From the NCBI GenBank assembly GCA_019359495.1, contig JAHHHF010000064.1:1-64000 (forward strand): a stretch of DNA of 64,000 nucleotides. Direction: 5' to 3'. This DNA is from Goleter apudmare HA4340-LM2. GTDB taxonomy: Bacteria; Cyanobacteriota; Cyanobacteriia; Cyanobacteriales; Nostocaceae. Shown piece after piece: positions 37,974 through 48,354 of the stretch (the stretch's first letter is position 1; each line of letters begins with the position of its first letter). The notes under the pieces are model-generated. The model did no database searches, was not told where the DNA came from, and worked only from the letters and a program-made list of their open reading frames with translations. A program made the position numbers and the translations under genes.

Positions 37974-38786
37974 ATGAAGTCGTATTTAGCAGCTGCTATT
38001 CAACTGACCAGTGTGCCAGATCTACACAAAAATTTGGTACAAGCAGAAGAATTAATTGATCTGGCCGTGCGTCGAGGTGCTGAATTGGTGGGTTTGCCAG
38101 AAAACTTTTCCTTTATGGGAGAAGAAAAAGACAAACTTGCCCAAGGGGATGCGATCGCCCGCGAAACCGAAACGTTTCTCAAAAAAATGGCTCAACGCTT
38201 TCAAGTGACTATCTTGGGCGGCAGCTTTCCAGTCCCTGTAGGCAACACAGGTAAGGTTTATAATACAACCATACTTATCGATCCCAACGGTCAAGAAATT
38301 GCGCGCTACCAAAAAGTACATTTATTTGACGTTAATGTCCCTGACGGTAACACTTATCAGGAATCCAGCACTGTTATGGCTGGCCAGCAATTACCCCCTG
38401 TGTATTTCTCAGAAAAATTTGGTAATTTAGGACTTTCAATTTGCTACGATGTCCGTTTCCCGGAACTATACCGTCACTTGGCAGATAAGGGATCTGATGT
38501 CATGTTTATTCCGGCTGCTTTTACTGCCTTTACGGGCAAAGACCATTGGCAAACATTACTACAAGCTAGAGCGATTGAAAATACCTGCTATGTGATTGCG
38601 CCTGCTCAAACTGGTACTCATTATGCCCGTCGCCAAACCCACGGACATGCCATGATTATCGACCCTTGGGGTGTAATTTTAGCTGATGCTGGAGAGAAAC
38701 CAGGAATTGCGATCGCAGAAATCAAACCCACTCGTTTAGAACAAGTCCGCCGACAAATGCCTTCCCTACAACACCGAGTGTTTTAA
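37974..38786 (+). CDS. Nitrilase-superfamily amidase (Nit1/omega-amidase-like)
   Basis: A 270-residue cytosolic hydrolase. The Glu-Lys-Cys triad is visible: Glu43 in VGLPENFSFMG, Lys in ARYQKVHLFDVNVPDG (about 115) and Cys in LSICYDVRFPELYR (about 156). The motifs DVRFPELYR and APAQTGTHYARRQTHGH fit deaminated-glutathione amidases (Nit1/YbeM), which repair a by-product of transaminases. Length is normal. The substrate assignment is from motif resemblance only. Confidence 0.88.
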   Translation: MKSYLAAAIQLTSVPDLHKNLVQAEELIDLAVRRGAELVGLPENFSFMGEEKDKLAQGDAIARETETFLKKMAQRFQVTILGGSFPVPVGNTGKVYNTTILIDPNGQEIARYQKVHLFDVNVPDGNTYQESSTVMAGQQLPPVYFSEKFGNLGLSICYDVRFPELYRHLADKGSDVMFIPAAFTAFTGKDHWQTLLQARAIENTCYVIAPAQTGTHYARRQTHGHAMIIDPWGVILADAGEKPGIAIAEIKPTRLEQVRRQMPSLQHRVF

Positions 38787-38906
38787 CCTCCTTGATCTGG
38801 AAGCATGGGGAAAGAGAGCAAAGGGTGCAAGGGCGAAACTCATTTACGCAGGTATTCCCTCTGCCCCTCAGCCTCCTCCATCCCTGACCCTGTACAAAAC
38901 CCTATA

Positions 38907-40913
38907 TCAACCTTCTATTGCTAACCAAGCACGCAGAACCTCTGCAACAGTCCACGCTTGAGCAATACATCCCCGTGGTGTCATCGGCGCATCACCATCA
39001 AAAATTTCGCTGAGACTGCCAATACCATGTGCAGAGAGATGATTTGCCATTGGTTCAAGAAATTGACGCGCCTGCTGAGGATTGTTGTAAACCCGCAGGT
39101 GTGCTATGGCAAACGCACCTATTAACCAACCCCAAACAGTACCCTGGTGATAAGCTCCATCCCGTTGATACTGATTACCTCCATATTTTCCTTTGTATTC
39201 TGAATGATCAGGAGAGAGCGAGAGTCCTTCTGACACGCTACGCGATCGCAATCCATGCGAAGTTAACAACATTCTTCCGCAAGTTTCTACCACAGACATC
39301 TGTTGAGCAGGTGTCAAGGGACTTTCTGGTAATGACACCGCAAAGATTTGGTTAGGACGCAACGACGAATCATCCCCATCAGGACTATCGATCACGTCGT
39401 AACAGTAACCTAGCCCCTCATGCCAAAAACGAGAAAATCTTGCTAAAACCCTGTCTGCCATTGCTTGATATTCTTGATGTGGTTTACCAAGCTGACGGGA
39501 AAATTTCGCCATTGTCCGTAAAGCGTTATACCAGAGTGCATTGACTTCAATGGGTTTACCGATTCGCGGTGTCACTACCCAGTCTCCCACCTTGGCATCC
39601 ATCCAAGTTAACTGCACACCTGCAACCCCTGCATAAAGTAAACCATCGGCGGGATCTAAATGGATGTTATAGCGTGTACCGCGACAATGCCAATTAATGA
39701 TATCTGCTAATACCCCAAAGAGTTCACCCAACAAATGATCATCACTTGTAGCACTGTAGTAGGCGCGGACTGCTTGAAAGTACCACAGCGTAGCATCAAC
39801 TGTATTGTATTCTGGTTGCTCCCCCGCATCAGGAAAGCGATTAGGTAACATTCCCTGGTTTACATATTTGGCAAATGTGCGGAGAATTGAGCGTGCTACC
39901 TCTGGGCGACCAGTAGAAATTGTTAAACCTGGTAGACTAATCATTGTGTCTCGTCCCCAGTCACCAAACCAATGATAACCAGCAATGATAGTTTTGCCGT
40001 TGGGTTCTTCCGGTAATGGGCGATCGACAATAAATTGGTCAGCAGCTAATATCAAATGATTAATCCAAGCTGGTAATTCCCCACTATCGAGGGGTTGATA
40101 AGCTTGAGCAATTTCGATTAACTTCTGTTCGTGAGTGCGTCGCAACTTCAGCGCAGCTTCTCCCTGCAAATTTGGTTGTTTTTCTGTGCTGGCGACAAAA
40201 GTCAACGATTCCCCAGGATTAAGTATTACTTCTATAGTAGCGGCATGGAGATGGTCTTCTTTGTCACTCAGTCCCCGATAACGTTCAACAGCCAAATCAA
40301 AGCCATAATACCAATTGTAGACAGGGGAGACACTACCAGAGTCAGTGAGTAGATACAAAGGTGTAGCACTGGGATTAGCCGTGATAGAAATTCCCTTTTC
40401 AACTGTTTCTAGGGACATTTGCCAGTTATTACTCTGCGTATCGCCGTGATAATCACGGTAGTTAACCATTGCTTTAAGTGTCAGATGAAGCGGTTGGGTA
40501 GCGCGAGATAAAGTATATTGAACGTAGGTTGTATTAGCACCTTGCTGCATCCACACCCGTTTTTCTAACAAAGCATCAGCCACCGCAAATCGCCATAGGG
40601 GGATTGTACCTTCTAAAGTAAACCGCTCAATATGTCGATAACCGTGAGGACTGACAGTACCATCAGCCCAGCGATTAGTATTGAGGGGATACGAGCAAGT
40701 ATCATACAAAACAGTTTCATCTAATTTTGCCAGCAGTAAAGTGCGACCTAAAGGTGGTTGCAAAGCTGCTACCAATAAACCATGATAGCGACGGGTAAGC
40801 AAACCTGCTACTGTCCCAGAAGCATAGCCACCAATTCCATTTGTAACTAACCACTCCCTTGATTCGGCGTTGTCGAGATTACCGCAGATTTCCCGCCCAA
40901 ATTCTATACACAT
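38907..40913 (-). CDS. Amylo-alpha-1,6-glucosidase (archaeal-type glycogen debranching enzyme)
   Basis: A 668-residue cytosolic enzyme that removes alpha-1,6 branches from glycogen. An N-terminal beta domain (GDE_N: GIGGYASGTVAGLLTRRYHG, LLLAKLDETV) is followed by a GH133-like catalytic alpha/alpha barrel (IIAGYHWFGDWGRDTMISLP, NTVDATLWYFQAVRAYY, GTVWGWLIGAFAIAHLR). The acidic residues of these motifs are present. Length is normal. Gene is alone; glycogen use in the dark is the likely context. Confidence 0.9.
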   Translation of the reverse strand: MCIEFGREICGNLDNAESREWLVTNGIGGYASGTVAGLLTRRYHGLLVAALQPPLGRTLLLAKLDETVLYDTCSYPLNTNRWADGTVSPHGYRHIERFTLEGTIPLWRFAVADALLEKRVWMQQGANTTYVQYTLSRATQPLHLTLKAMVNYRDYHGDTQSNNWQMSLETVEKGISITANPSATPLYLLTDSGSVSPVYNWYYGFDLAVERYRGLSDKEDHLHAATIEVILNPGESLTFVASTEKQPNLQGEAALKLRRTHEQKLIEIAQAYQPLDSGELPAWINHLILAADQFIVDRPLPEEPNGKTIIAGYHWFGDWGRDTMISLPGLTISTGRPEVARSILRTFAKYVNQGMLPNRFPDAGEQPEYNTVDATLWYFQAVRAYYSATSDDHLLGELFGVLADIINWHCRGTRYNIHLDPADGLLYAGVAGVQLTWMDAKVGDWVVTPRIGKPIEVNALWYNALRTMAKFSRQLGKPHQEYQAMADRVLARFSRFWHEGLGYCYDVIDSPDGDDSSLRPNQIFAVSLPESPLTPAQQMSVVETCGRMLLTSHGLRSRSVSEGLSLSPDHSEYKGKYGGNQYQRDGAYHQGTVWGWLIGAFAIAHLRVYNNPQQARQFLEPMANHLSAHGIGSLSEIFDGDAPMTPRGCIAQAWTVAEVLRAWLAIEG

Positions 40914-41038
40914 AAATCAACACTCTTGCTGGCGATCAATATATGGATTATCAGTGATGAATCCTAATTGTGTGCTGAGAGTGAAATTAAGACTTAATGA
41001 GAATTATTTATACTTAGCGAATTAGAGTTAAAGTATTA

Positions 41039-41328
41039 GAGGTTGTTTGAAAAGTCTAAATTAACACCAGCCCCGGCGATTAAAAATCGCGCGCCACTTG
41101 CTACAAGTCGGGAAACCCGACGACAGTCGCCTCTCCCAAGGGGAGGACGCTGCGCGAACAAGTCGGGAAACCCGCCCACGGCGCTGTCTCCCCAAAGCAG
41201 TGGCTTGGCTATACAGACAAAACCTGCCTCCGCAGGTTTCAAATCCTTGATTTTGTGTTAAACCAGGTCGGTGGACTTTGCCTGTGTAGTAGCGAATTAT
41301 ATTCGCCCAAAACTTTTCAAACATGCTC
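41039..41328. mobile_element. 290-bp MITE mobilisable by an IS5-type transposase
   Basis: The left end GAGGTTGTTTGAAAAGT and right end ACTTTTCAAACATGCTC are inverted repeats (15 of 17). TTA flanks both sides (41036-41038 and 41329-41331) as a target duplication. The right end matches the IS5-type end at 109-126. The interior is full of short palindromes (GTCGGGAAACCCGAC twice) and encodes no transposase; small frames inside are shadows. It occupies much of the gene-free 40914-41582. Confidence 0.85.
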
Positions 41329-41582
41329 TTAGACATCTCGAACAAATTGCCCGGTTATTAAGTAAATTGGCGGGAATAAACAGAACTATATTACAAAATG
41401 TAAATATAACTGAAACCCTTACCAATGACAAATGACGACCCTAATTAGTTAACTTTATTTGCACCGACCTACTTATTAGTTAGTAAGCAAGTTAGACACT
41501 GTAACCTCACTGCTTGGTAATTCACTTGCTCGTCTGCACCAAGAGGGGTACTGTTAGAATCTTAAATTACAAAACACCGCCT

Positions 41583-42710
41583 ATGCGCCTGACCTCTCTT
41601 GATGTTTTTCGCGGTATTACCATTGCTGGAATGATTCTTGTCAACATGGTGGGAGTCGCAGATGATCAATATCCACTTTTAGATCATGCTCAATGGCACG
41701 GCTGTACACCAACTGATTTAGTATTTCCCTTCTTTTTGTTCATTGTCGGTGTGGCAATGACTTTCTCTTTCTCCAAGTACACAGAAGGTAGCAAACCGAA
41801 CTCGGCTGTTTATTGGCGAATCTTACGCCGCGCCGCCATTCTTTTTGCCTTGGGTTTGTTGCTAAATGGTTTCTGGAATAAAGGTTTATGGACTTTTGAC
41901 TTCAGCAACATTCGACTGATGGGAGTGTTGCAGCGTATTAGTTTAAGCTACTTGTTTGCTTCCCTAACAGTTCTCAACTTGCCACGCAAAGGACAATGGA
42001 TACTAGCAGCCGTGTTACTTTTAGGCTACTGGCTAGCTATGATGTATTTACCAGTACCCGGTTATGGTGCGGGAGAATTGACGCGGGAAGGAAACTTGGG
42101 TGCTTATATTGACAGACTAATTATACCCAAGGCACATCTGTATAAAGGTGACGGTTTCAACTTGATGGGAGATCCAGAGGGGTTATTCAGCACCATTCCT
42201 GCTATAGTTAGTGTACTTGCCGGGTATTTTGCAGGGCATTGGATACGTACACAGTCAGTGCAAACACGTACAAGCATAGGATTAGCATTATTTGGTATTG
42301 GTTGCTTAATTATTGGTTGGGCTTGGGGGTGGACATTTCCTATTAATAAGAAAATTTGGACAAGTTCTTATGTTGTTTTTAGTAGTGGTTGGGCCTTGCT
42401 ACTGCTGGCTGCTTGCTACGAACTTATGGAAGTGCGACGAATACGGCGTTGGAGTCAGCCATTTGAAATTATGGGCTTAAATGCGATCGCTCTTTTTGTT
42501 GCTTCTGTGTTACTAATTAAAATCTTAGCCAGAACTACCATCGGCTCAGGAGAAACCGCCACCAGCACTTACAATTGGCTTTACCAAAACCTTTTTGCAT
42601 CTTGGGCGGGGACATTTAACGGTTCGCTGTTGTTTGGTCTAGTCACCGTGGTGTTTTGGTGGATAATTGCCGTGATCATGTACCAACAACGCTGGTTTAT
42701 CCGCGTTTAA
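41583..42710 (+). CDS. HGSNAT/DUF5009-like membrane acyltransferase
   Basis: A 375-residue integral membrane protein starting MRLTSLDVFRGITIAGMILVNM, the hallmark start of the heparan-alpha-glucosaminide N-acetyltransferase family (conserved SLDVFRG and His/Asp-Asn pockets). About ten hydrophobic helices follow, including TDLVFPFFLFIVGVAMTFSF and GVLQRISLSYLFASLTVLNL. I chose ATG 41583 because upstream codons from a TTG at 41514 do not look coding. In bacteria such proteins probably transfer an acetyl group across the membrane to a cell-wall or sugar substrate. The substrate is unknown. Confidence 0.85.
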   Translation: MRLTSLDVFRGITIAGMILVNMVGVADDQYPLLDHAQWHGCTPTDLVFPFFLFIVGVAMTFSFSKYTEGSKPNSAVYWRILRRAAILFALGLLLNGFWNKGLWTFDFSNIRLMGVLQRISLSYLFASLTVLNLPRKGQWILAAVLLLGYWLAMMYLPVPGYGAGELTREGNLGAYIDRLIIPKAHLYKGDGFNLMGDPEGLFSTIPAIVSVLAGYFAGHWIRTQSVQTRTSIGLALFGIGCLIIGWAWGWTFPINKKIWTSSYVVFSSGWALLLLAACYELMEVRRIRRWSQPFEIMGLNAIALFVASVLLIKILARTTIGSGETATSTYNWLYQNLFASWAGTFNGSLLFGLVTVVFWWIIAVIMYQQRWFIRV

Positions 42711-42744
42711 ATATTGCCTGTTCCCTCTTCCCTGCTGTATTTTC

Positions 42745-45700
42745 TTAATTCAACCCCAACTGTTGCTTCAAAACCACCGGCATATTAATTGCTCTATCCA
42801 ACCCTTGCACATCCCGCCAATTGGTATTTTCATCCCAGTAGATATCTTTAAAAAATTCATCCCCTAGGTTGGCGTCACTCAAATTAGCACGGCTGAGATT
42901 AGCGCGGCTGAGGTTATCGCCACTGAGATTAGCACTACTGAGGTTAGCATCGCTAAGATTGGCGCAGTTGAGGTTAGCACGGCTGAGGTTAGCGCGATTG
43001 AGGTTGGCGTCACTGAGGTTGGCGTCACTGAGGTCAGCACCACTGAGGTCAGCACCACTGAGGTTAGCGCGGCTAAGGTCAGCACCAGTGAAGTTAGCAC
43101 CACTGAGGTTGGTGCGACTCAGGTTAGCACGACTGAGATAAACACCACTGAGGTTGGCGCGACTAAAGTCGGCGGTACTGAGTTCAGCACCACTCAGGTT
43201 AGCACCACTGAAATTCGTACTATTGCAGTTGGCTCCACTCAAATTAGCACGACTGAGATTGGCGACGCTCAGGTTAGCCTCACTGAGGTTAGCACGGTTG
43301 AAGTTAACACCGCTAAGGTCGGCATCACTGAGATTAGCACGGCTGAGATTAACAAGGCTGAGGTCGGCATCACTGAGGTTAGCACCACTCAAGTCGGCAC
43401 TACTGAAAAACTGTCCCACCACACTATTAAAATTTCCCCGCTTAATACAGCCACTGTAATTGATAATGCGGAGTAGTTGGTCTGTCCAAGACAATGCACC
43501 TCTGGCTTGACCAGAGGGATAGAAGATCAATTTTTGTTTGAGGTCATCTTTTGCTTGACCATAGCGGTGTAATTCTAACAGCAAAATCATGACATTCAAA
43601 CCAGCAAAAATATCAACCTGACGCTGACCAAATCGGATTGCATGTTTTTGTAATTGCTGTGCTTTAAGTTGCGGAAAGTTGATTGTGAATGCATCGATGA
43701 ATTCCCCATTACACCAACGGAGATAAAAATCTTGCAACCTTTGAAATAATTGTACAGGTCTAAATTCGTCACTTTCTTTGAGCAACTCCATGAGATAACT
43801 CACCATTTCTGGAGTTAATCCACCATAACCAAGCAAATCATAAATTTGCTCATCCATCTGCTTAGTATCAATATTGAATTCTCTACCCCTATTTCCTGGT
43901 TGTGTCCAATCTTCAATATATTCTGTGAGTTTAGCCGCACATAAAAATTCACTAAAACTCTTATGGGTAAACTCTACAGAACCTACTTTGCCATTAGTAG
44001 CTTGCTTGAGATAAAAAGTTGCCAATGCTTGTCTGAGGGGATGCTCATCTTGGGCATTTCTTGCTTTCTCAATTAAAGCCTGAGCACTTTTATGATCCTG
44101 TAAACGTTCTTCAATCATCGCCATTGGTGCAACTTGTCCACCCGACTGAATGACACATAAACCAGCTTGTTTGAGAATTTGTCGTAAATCTTCCGTCTCC
44201 AATTCAGCTAATTCTTGATTGAGAGATGCTGGACGTTGTTTTGTAAGTACCCAATCCAATGATTTTTGATAAATTAGGATTTTCGCTTTTGTAGCTTTGG
44301 CATCATTAAACATATCAATAGTGATTTCACCATCCCGATGCATTGCAGCTAATAAATATAGCAATAATGGCTCTTGGGATAATTGCCGCACTCGATCTGG
44401 ACAGTTTTTATTTTTTAAAAACTGTTGAAATGCTGATGTTTGCTCTGTACCGACTACATTTGACCACTTTTTTAGCCATTGCTGTTGGATTTCATCATCC
44501 ATCAGCTGAATTTCCACCCGGTTTAAATTTCTAGGCATCAGGCGTTCAATACCTTGCAATGCTAGAGTCCGTCCAGTGATCAAAATCTGATGTCTTTTTT
44601 CTGGACTTTGCTGACACAGTTCTTGAAAGGCGGCGACTTGCTGAAGGAAATCTTTTAAACCCTCACTGCTTCTACATTCTAATAGCAATTCATCAAAGCC
44701 ATCCAGCAAAAATAAAAAGCGGATATTTTTATCAACCAACCAACCGCGATCGCTTGTCGCAAAACTTCTATTAACTGCCGCTTTTAAAGTGGCTTCAAAA
44801 TTATTTTCAAATTTTTTCATGTCCCGTAAAGGAACTAAAATTGGTGTCCATATTGGATGTAAATTGCGGTTTACCCAAGCTGCAAACATCCGACAGAAAA
44901 CACTCTTACCTTTGCCTGGGCCGGCTTGAATAAACATTACTTGGCGTTGTTTATAGGGAAGTTCATCATCAAGAATTTTTTCTGCCCAAGTTTTTAGATC
45001 AAAAGCTTCCCATTTTTCATACCCATTAGGGTCTACCTCTCTAGCTTTTAGTGGTACATAAATATCTGTAAAAGAAAATGGTTCTGCAAAAACTTTGGCT
45101 CGCGGTTGATGAGCAACATACTCTTTCAGATACTTATGTATGCTTTGAAATTTTTCCTCTTCTTGTCGCCAATTACCAAAAGCAGGTCGAGGGAGATTTT
45201 TCAGAATATCCTTGGAATTGATGCAGGCTTGAATTATGTAGCGATAAGTGTTCCAAGCAACACGCTGTGTCAAGCGATTAATAGAACTTTGATGAAATTT
45301 TGTTGATTGTAGTCGTGCTGATAATACTTGGTTGAATGCTGTTGCTAATTTCGATTCATGAAAACACAGAATACTATCGATAAAATCTTGGTATTCTAAT
45401 TCTAACTCACCAAGTTTTTGCAGTTGTTTTTTAACGGCTTCAGCAATATTGTGATTAGCATCCCAATTAACATTTGGATATAAAGATAAAATTTCTTTGA
45501 CGCTTTCTAAATAAGCTGCTTGACTAACTATAAGTACGTAATCTTCCACAGCTAGGTCTTGCTGCTTAATTTCCCGCGTCAGCTTCAGTAAAGCAATGCC
45601 AGTGGGTACGAATAGCAACCCTGCACCTACTACCTGTGCCAAGGGCAAACATAACACATCTAACAACGAGGATGAATTTTGTAACAGAGGTTGAAAAGCC

Positions 45701-45840
45701 TCTATACTTGCACCTTGTTCTTTCAAAGTGACTGCTGCTACTAAAACTGCCTTACCTGGTTGAATGGTTGTGTTTAAACTCTCTTCTACAGAAAATGATT
45801 GCTGAAACTGTTTCCAGATTTGCGATAAGCGCTTCTTCAT
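42745..45840 (-). CDS. NACHT NTPase with C-terminal pentapeptide repeats
   Basis: A 1031-residue STAND-type protein. A helical N-terminal region of about 290 residues is followed by the NACHT core: Walker A FIQAGPGKGKSVF (about 305), Walker B FLFLLDGFDELLL (about 378), QILITGRTL, and FTHKSFSEFLCAAKL near 640. A conserved helical module follows (IFAGLNVMILLLELHRYGQA). The last about 200 residues are pentapeptide repeats A-N/D-L-S-x that should form a right-handed beta-helix. NACHT proteins are regulated switches; several are immune NTPases in bacteria, but for this one that is inference. A relative lacking the NACHT core is immediately upstream on the same strand. Confidence 0.88.
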   Translation of the reverse strand: MKKRLSQIWKQFQQSFSVEESLNTTIQPGKAVLVAAVTLKEQGASIEAFQPLLQNSSSLLDVLCLPLAQVVGAGLLFVPTGIALLKLTREIKQQDLAVEDYVLIVSQAAYLESVKEILSLYPNVNWDANHNIAEAVKKQLQKLGELELEYQDFIDSILCFHESKLATAFNQVLSARLQSTKFHQSSINRLTQRVAWNTYRYIIQACINSKDILKNLPRPAFGNWRQEEEKFQSIHKYLKEYVAHQPRAKVFAEPFSFTDIYVPLKAREVDPNGYEKWEAFDLKTWAEKILDDELPYKQRQVMFIQAGPGKGKSVFCRMFAAWVNRNLHPIWTPILVPLRDMKKFENNFEATLKAAVNRSFATSDRGWLVDKNIRFLFLLDGFDELLLECRSSEGLKDFLQQVAAFQELCQQSPEKRHQILITGRTLALQGIERLMPRNLNRVEIQLMDDEIQQQWLKKWSNVVGTEQTSAFQQFLKNKNCPDRVRQLSQEPLLLYLLAAMHRDGEITIDMFNDAKATKAKILIYQKSLDWVLTKQRPASLNQELAELETEDLRQILKQAGLCVIQSGGQVAPMAMIEERLQDHKSAQALIEKARNAQDEHPLRQALATFYLKQATNGKVGSVEFTHKSFSEFLCAAKLTEYIEDWTQPGNRGREFNIDTKQMDEQIYDLLGYGGLTPEMVSYLMELLKESDEFRPVQLFQRLQDFYLRWCNGEFIDAFTINFPQLKAQQLQKHAIRFGQRQVDIFAGLNVMILLLELHRYGQAKDDLKQKLIFYPSGQARGALSWTDQLLRIINYSGCIKRGNFNSVVGQFFSSADLSGANLSDADLSLVNLSRANLSDADLSGVNFNRANLSEANLSVANLSRANLSGANCNSTNFSGANLSGAELSTADFSRANLSGVYLSRANLSRTNLSGANFTGADLSRANLSGADLSGADLSDANLSDANLNRANLSRANLNCANLSDANLSSANLSGDNLSRANLSRANLSDANLGDEFFKDIYWDENTNWRDVQGLDRAINMPVVLKQQLGLN

Positions 45841-46103
45841 GCTTGAACAACGGTAGAATCACTGACAATCTAGAGCCTACCGTAAAATTTATGATTCATG
45901 AACAATTAGGCGTGCTAATTCCGTAAATTTTCACATCGAATTGTAGCGTTTTTTGTTACTGTCTCCTAAACGAGAGTACAAAAATTGGCGATCGCAAAGT
46001 AGTAATTCTCATCAGATACCAATGCCATTTCTGTTTCCATCCCCTTGCGGAGTAATGCGATCGTATTGACAAATCCCCAACACAAGCGAATGAATCAGCC
46101 CTG

Positions 46104-47846
46104 CTACGACAATCCCAACTGTGCTTTTAGTGCTTCTGGCACATTCACTGCTGTCTCTAAACCCCGTACACGTTCCCACTGCTGCTTTTCACCCCAATTC
46201 ATTTTTTCTAAGTTGGCATCACTCACATCTGCGCCACCGAGAATGGCGTAGCTAAGGTCGGTGTGACTGAGGTCTGCGCCATTGAGTAGGGCACCACTGA
46301 GGTTACTACGACTGAGATTAGCCCGGTTGAGGTTGGCATAGCTGAGGTCAGTGCCAAACAGTATGGCATCACTGAGGTCAGCGCCACTGAGGTCGGCGTC
46401 GTTAAGGAGCACCCCACTCAGGTCGGCATCATGGAGAATCACCCCACTCAGGTCTACGCCACTGAGGTCAGCACCCAAGAACATAGCGCCGTTCAGTCTG
46501 GCGTAGTTAAGTTTAGCACCGTTAAGTTTTGCATAGCTAAGGTCGGCAGCGATGAGAATGGCATCACTCAGGTTCGTACTGAATAGAATTGTGTCACTGA
46601 GGTTAGTGCCGTTGAGGATGGCGTTACTCATGTCAGCACCACTGAGGTCGGCGCGACAAAGGTCAGCATGGCTGAGATTCACACCACTGAGGTGAGCTTC
46701 ACTGAGGTTAGCACCAAAGAGGATAGTGTGACTGAGGTCGGCGCGGCTGAGATTGGCGTCTTTGAGATTGGCGCTGTTGAGGTCGGCACTAGTGAGGTTA
46801 GTGCTGCTCAGGTTGGTGCTGCTGAGGTCAGCGCGGCTGAGGTTGGTACGACTGAGGTCAGCACCACTCAAGTTAGCGCCACTGAGATTAGCACTGCTGA
46901 GGTCGGCACGGCTGAGGTTAGCATTGCTGAAGTTGGCGCCACTGAGATTGGCATCACCAAAGTTGGCGCCACTGAGGTTAGCACCACTAAAATTAACACC
47001 TGTGAGGTTAGCATCCCCTAGGTAAGCACCACTCAAGTTGGCACTACTGAAGTTAGCACCTGTAAGGTTAGCATCTCCCAGATAAACACTCTGAAAGTTG
47101 CCACCTCTGAGGAATTCTCCGACGGTGCTACTAAAATTACCAATTTCCAGAGCATCGCTGTAGTTGATGACACGCAGGAGTTGGGAGGTGAAGAAACTTT
47201 CTGTATCTGGTTGAGAGGAGGCGTAGAAATTAATTTGCCCTTGGAGTTCCTCTCTTGCTTGAGCATAGCGATGCAGCTCTAAGAGTAAAATTAGTACGTT
47301 TAGCCCTGTATATATATCTATTTGTCTCAGTCCCATGACAATACCTTGTGCTGTCATGCGGAGCATTTTTTGCTGAGGCCAGTTATCGCTGGGTGCAGCA
47401 TCGAGAAATTCTCCACGACACCAGCGATGATAAAAATCTTCTAAGCATTGGAATAGATGTACTGGGCGAAATTTTTTACTAGCAATGAGCAATTCCATGA
47501 GTTGTTCGACAATCTCAGTTGTCAAAGCCCCATGACCTAAGACATCATAAATCTCTGCATACAGTTGGCGATCGCTTATGGGTAACGTGTCGGGTAGAAT
47601 CTCGTTGGTCTTCAACTTCAAAGTACTACCTGGCTCCGTCCATGTTTCTAAGCTTGTTTGTAGCCGTTGCGCCAATAAAGATGCAGGCAAATGTTCTAGA
47701 GACGTTTTGAGACTTCTATCTGGTACTGAAATTATTTTTCCTAAAGGCAAAACTGCTGCGGAAGATGCTGGGTGAGACATCTCTTCTAATCTTGTACCCC
47801 GCAAGTAATTTCTCAAAAGCTGCCAAACTTGAGATAATTGCGACAT
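46104..47846 (-). CDS. Pentapeptide-repeat protein, NACHT-less relative of the neighbouring gene
   Basis: About 580 residues. The start matches the neighbour (MSQLSQVWQLLRNYL versus MKKRLSQIWKQFQQSF). Then sequence jumps directly to LETWTEPGSTLKLKTNEI and EIYDVLGHGALTTEIVEQLM, which align with regions after the NACHT core of the neighbour. IYTGLNVLILLLELHRYAQA follows, and then about 60 pentapeptide repeats. The roughly 550-residue NACHT segment is absent with no frameshift. It may be a domain-deletion duplicate acting as decoy or partner. I use ATG 47846; a GTG at 47864 is also open. Confidence 0.82.
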   Translation of the reverse strand: MSQLSQVWQLLRNYLRGTRLEEMSHPASSAAVLPLGKIISVPDRSLKTSLEHLPASLLAQRLQTSLETWTEPGSTLKLKTNEILPDTLPISDRQLYAEIYDVLGHGALTTEIVEQLMELLIASKKFRPVHLFQCLEDFYHRWCRGEFLDAAPSDNWPQQKMLRMTAQGIVMGLRQIDIYTGLNVLILLLELHRYAQAREELQGQINFYASSQPDTESFFTSQLLRVINYSDALEIGNFSSTVGEFLRGGNFQSVYLGDANLTGANFSSANLSGAYLGDANLTGVNFSGANLSGANFGDANLSGANFSNANLSRADLSSANLSGANLSGADLSRTNLSRADLSSTNLSSTNLTSADLNSANLKDANLSRADLSHTILFGANLSEAHLSGVNLSHADLCRADLSGADMSNAILNGTNLSDTILFSTNLSDAILIAADLSYAKLNGAKLNYARLNGAMFLGADLSGVDLSGVILHDADLSGVLLNDADLSGADLSDAILFGTDLSYANLNRANLSRSNLSGALLNGADLSHTDLSYAILGGADVSDANLEKMNWGEKQQWERVRGLETAVNVPEALKAQLGLS

Positions 47847-48354
47847 TTTTGTATCCGATAACACTTGGAAAACACTTAAGAAATATAGCCGTTATGAAGA
47901 TTTTTATTGTTACGGTAGCTTTTTAAACACAATTCAAGTTAGTATAATAAATAACATATTTTCCTGAGAAATGTGTTTATGAATGCTCACCCAAAAGAGT
48001 TAAGCATTTTGTAACTATGTAAACCGAAAGCGTCAGCTTGAAAACTTTATCATTGTGCAGTAGACCCATTTGCTTTACCTAAATTGTGATCTTTTTTTCC
48101 CAGCATGTTTACTAGCCTGATGTAAAAATAATACGTACTGTTTGCTACAGATGCAATTGTTAGCAAAAATACTACAGTAAAACTGTCCAATCAAGCTCAA
48201 CAATAGTAATAATAATTCAATTGAAAAGTTGATTGCTAGATATCAGGCAGCTAAGAAGATTTTTTGAGGTTGCCTCACTCAGATGAAAGCAAGGCTGTTG
48301 AACTTTGCCAAAATGAACAATTAGCTGATTATTCGTTATCAGGGGTAAATTTAG
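47847..48354. other. Divergent intergenic region, no gene seen
   Basis: Carries the promoters of the pentapeptide gene (minus) and the protease gene (plus). AT-rich; no ORF, strong hairpin or RNA gene could be supported. GGGG near 48342 precedes the protease ATG. Confidence 0.4.

Noticed and set aside
42869-43459. Long plus-strand frames rich in Leu/Arg/Ala opposite the pentapeptide gene
   Set aside because: They are repetitive shadows of the pentapeptide repeats on the minus strand; the minus frame has the NACHT core and clear homology.
46668-47025. Plus-strand frames with EVSTTEVG-type repeats
   Set aside because: Opposite-strand shadows of the pentapeptide-repeat gene at 46104-47846.
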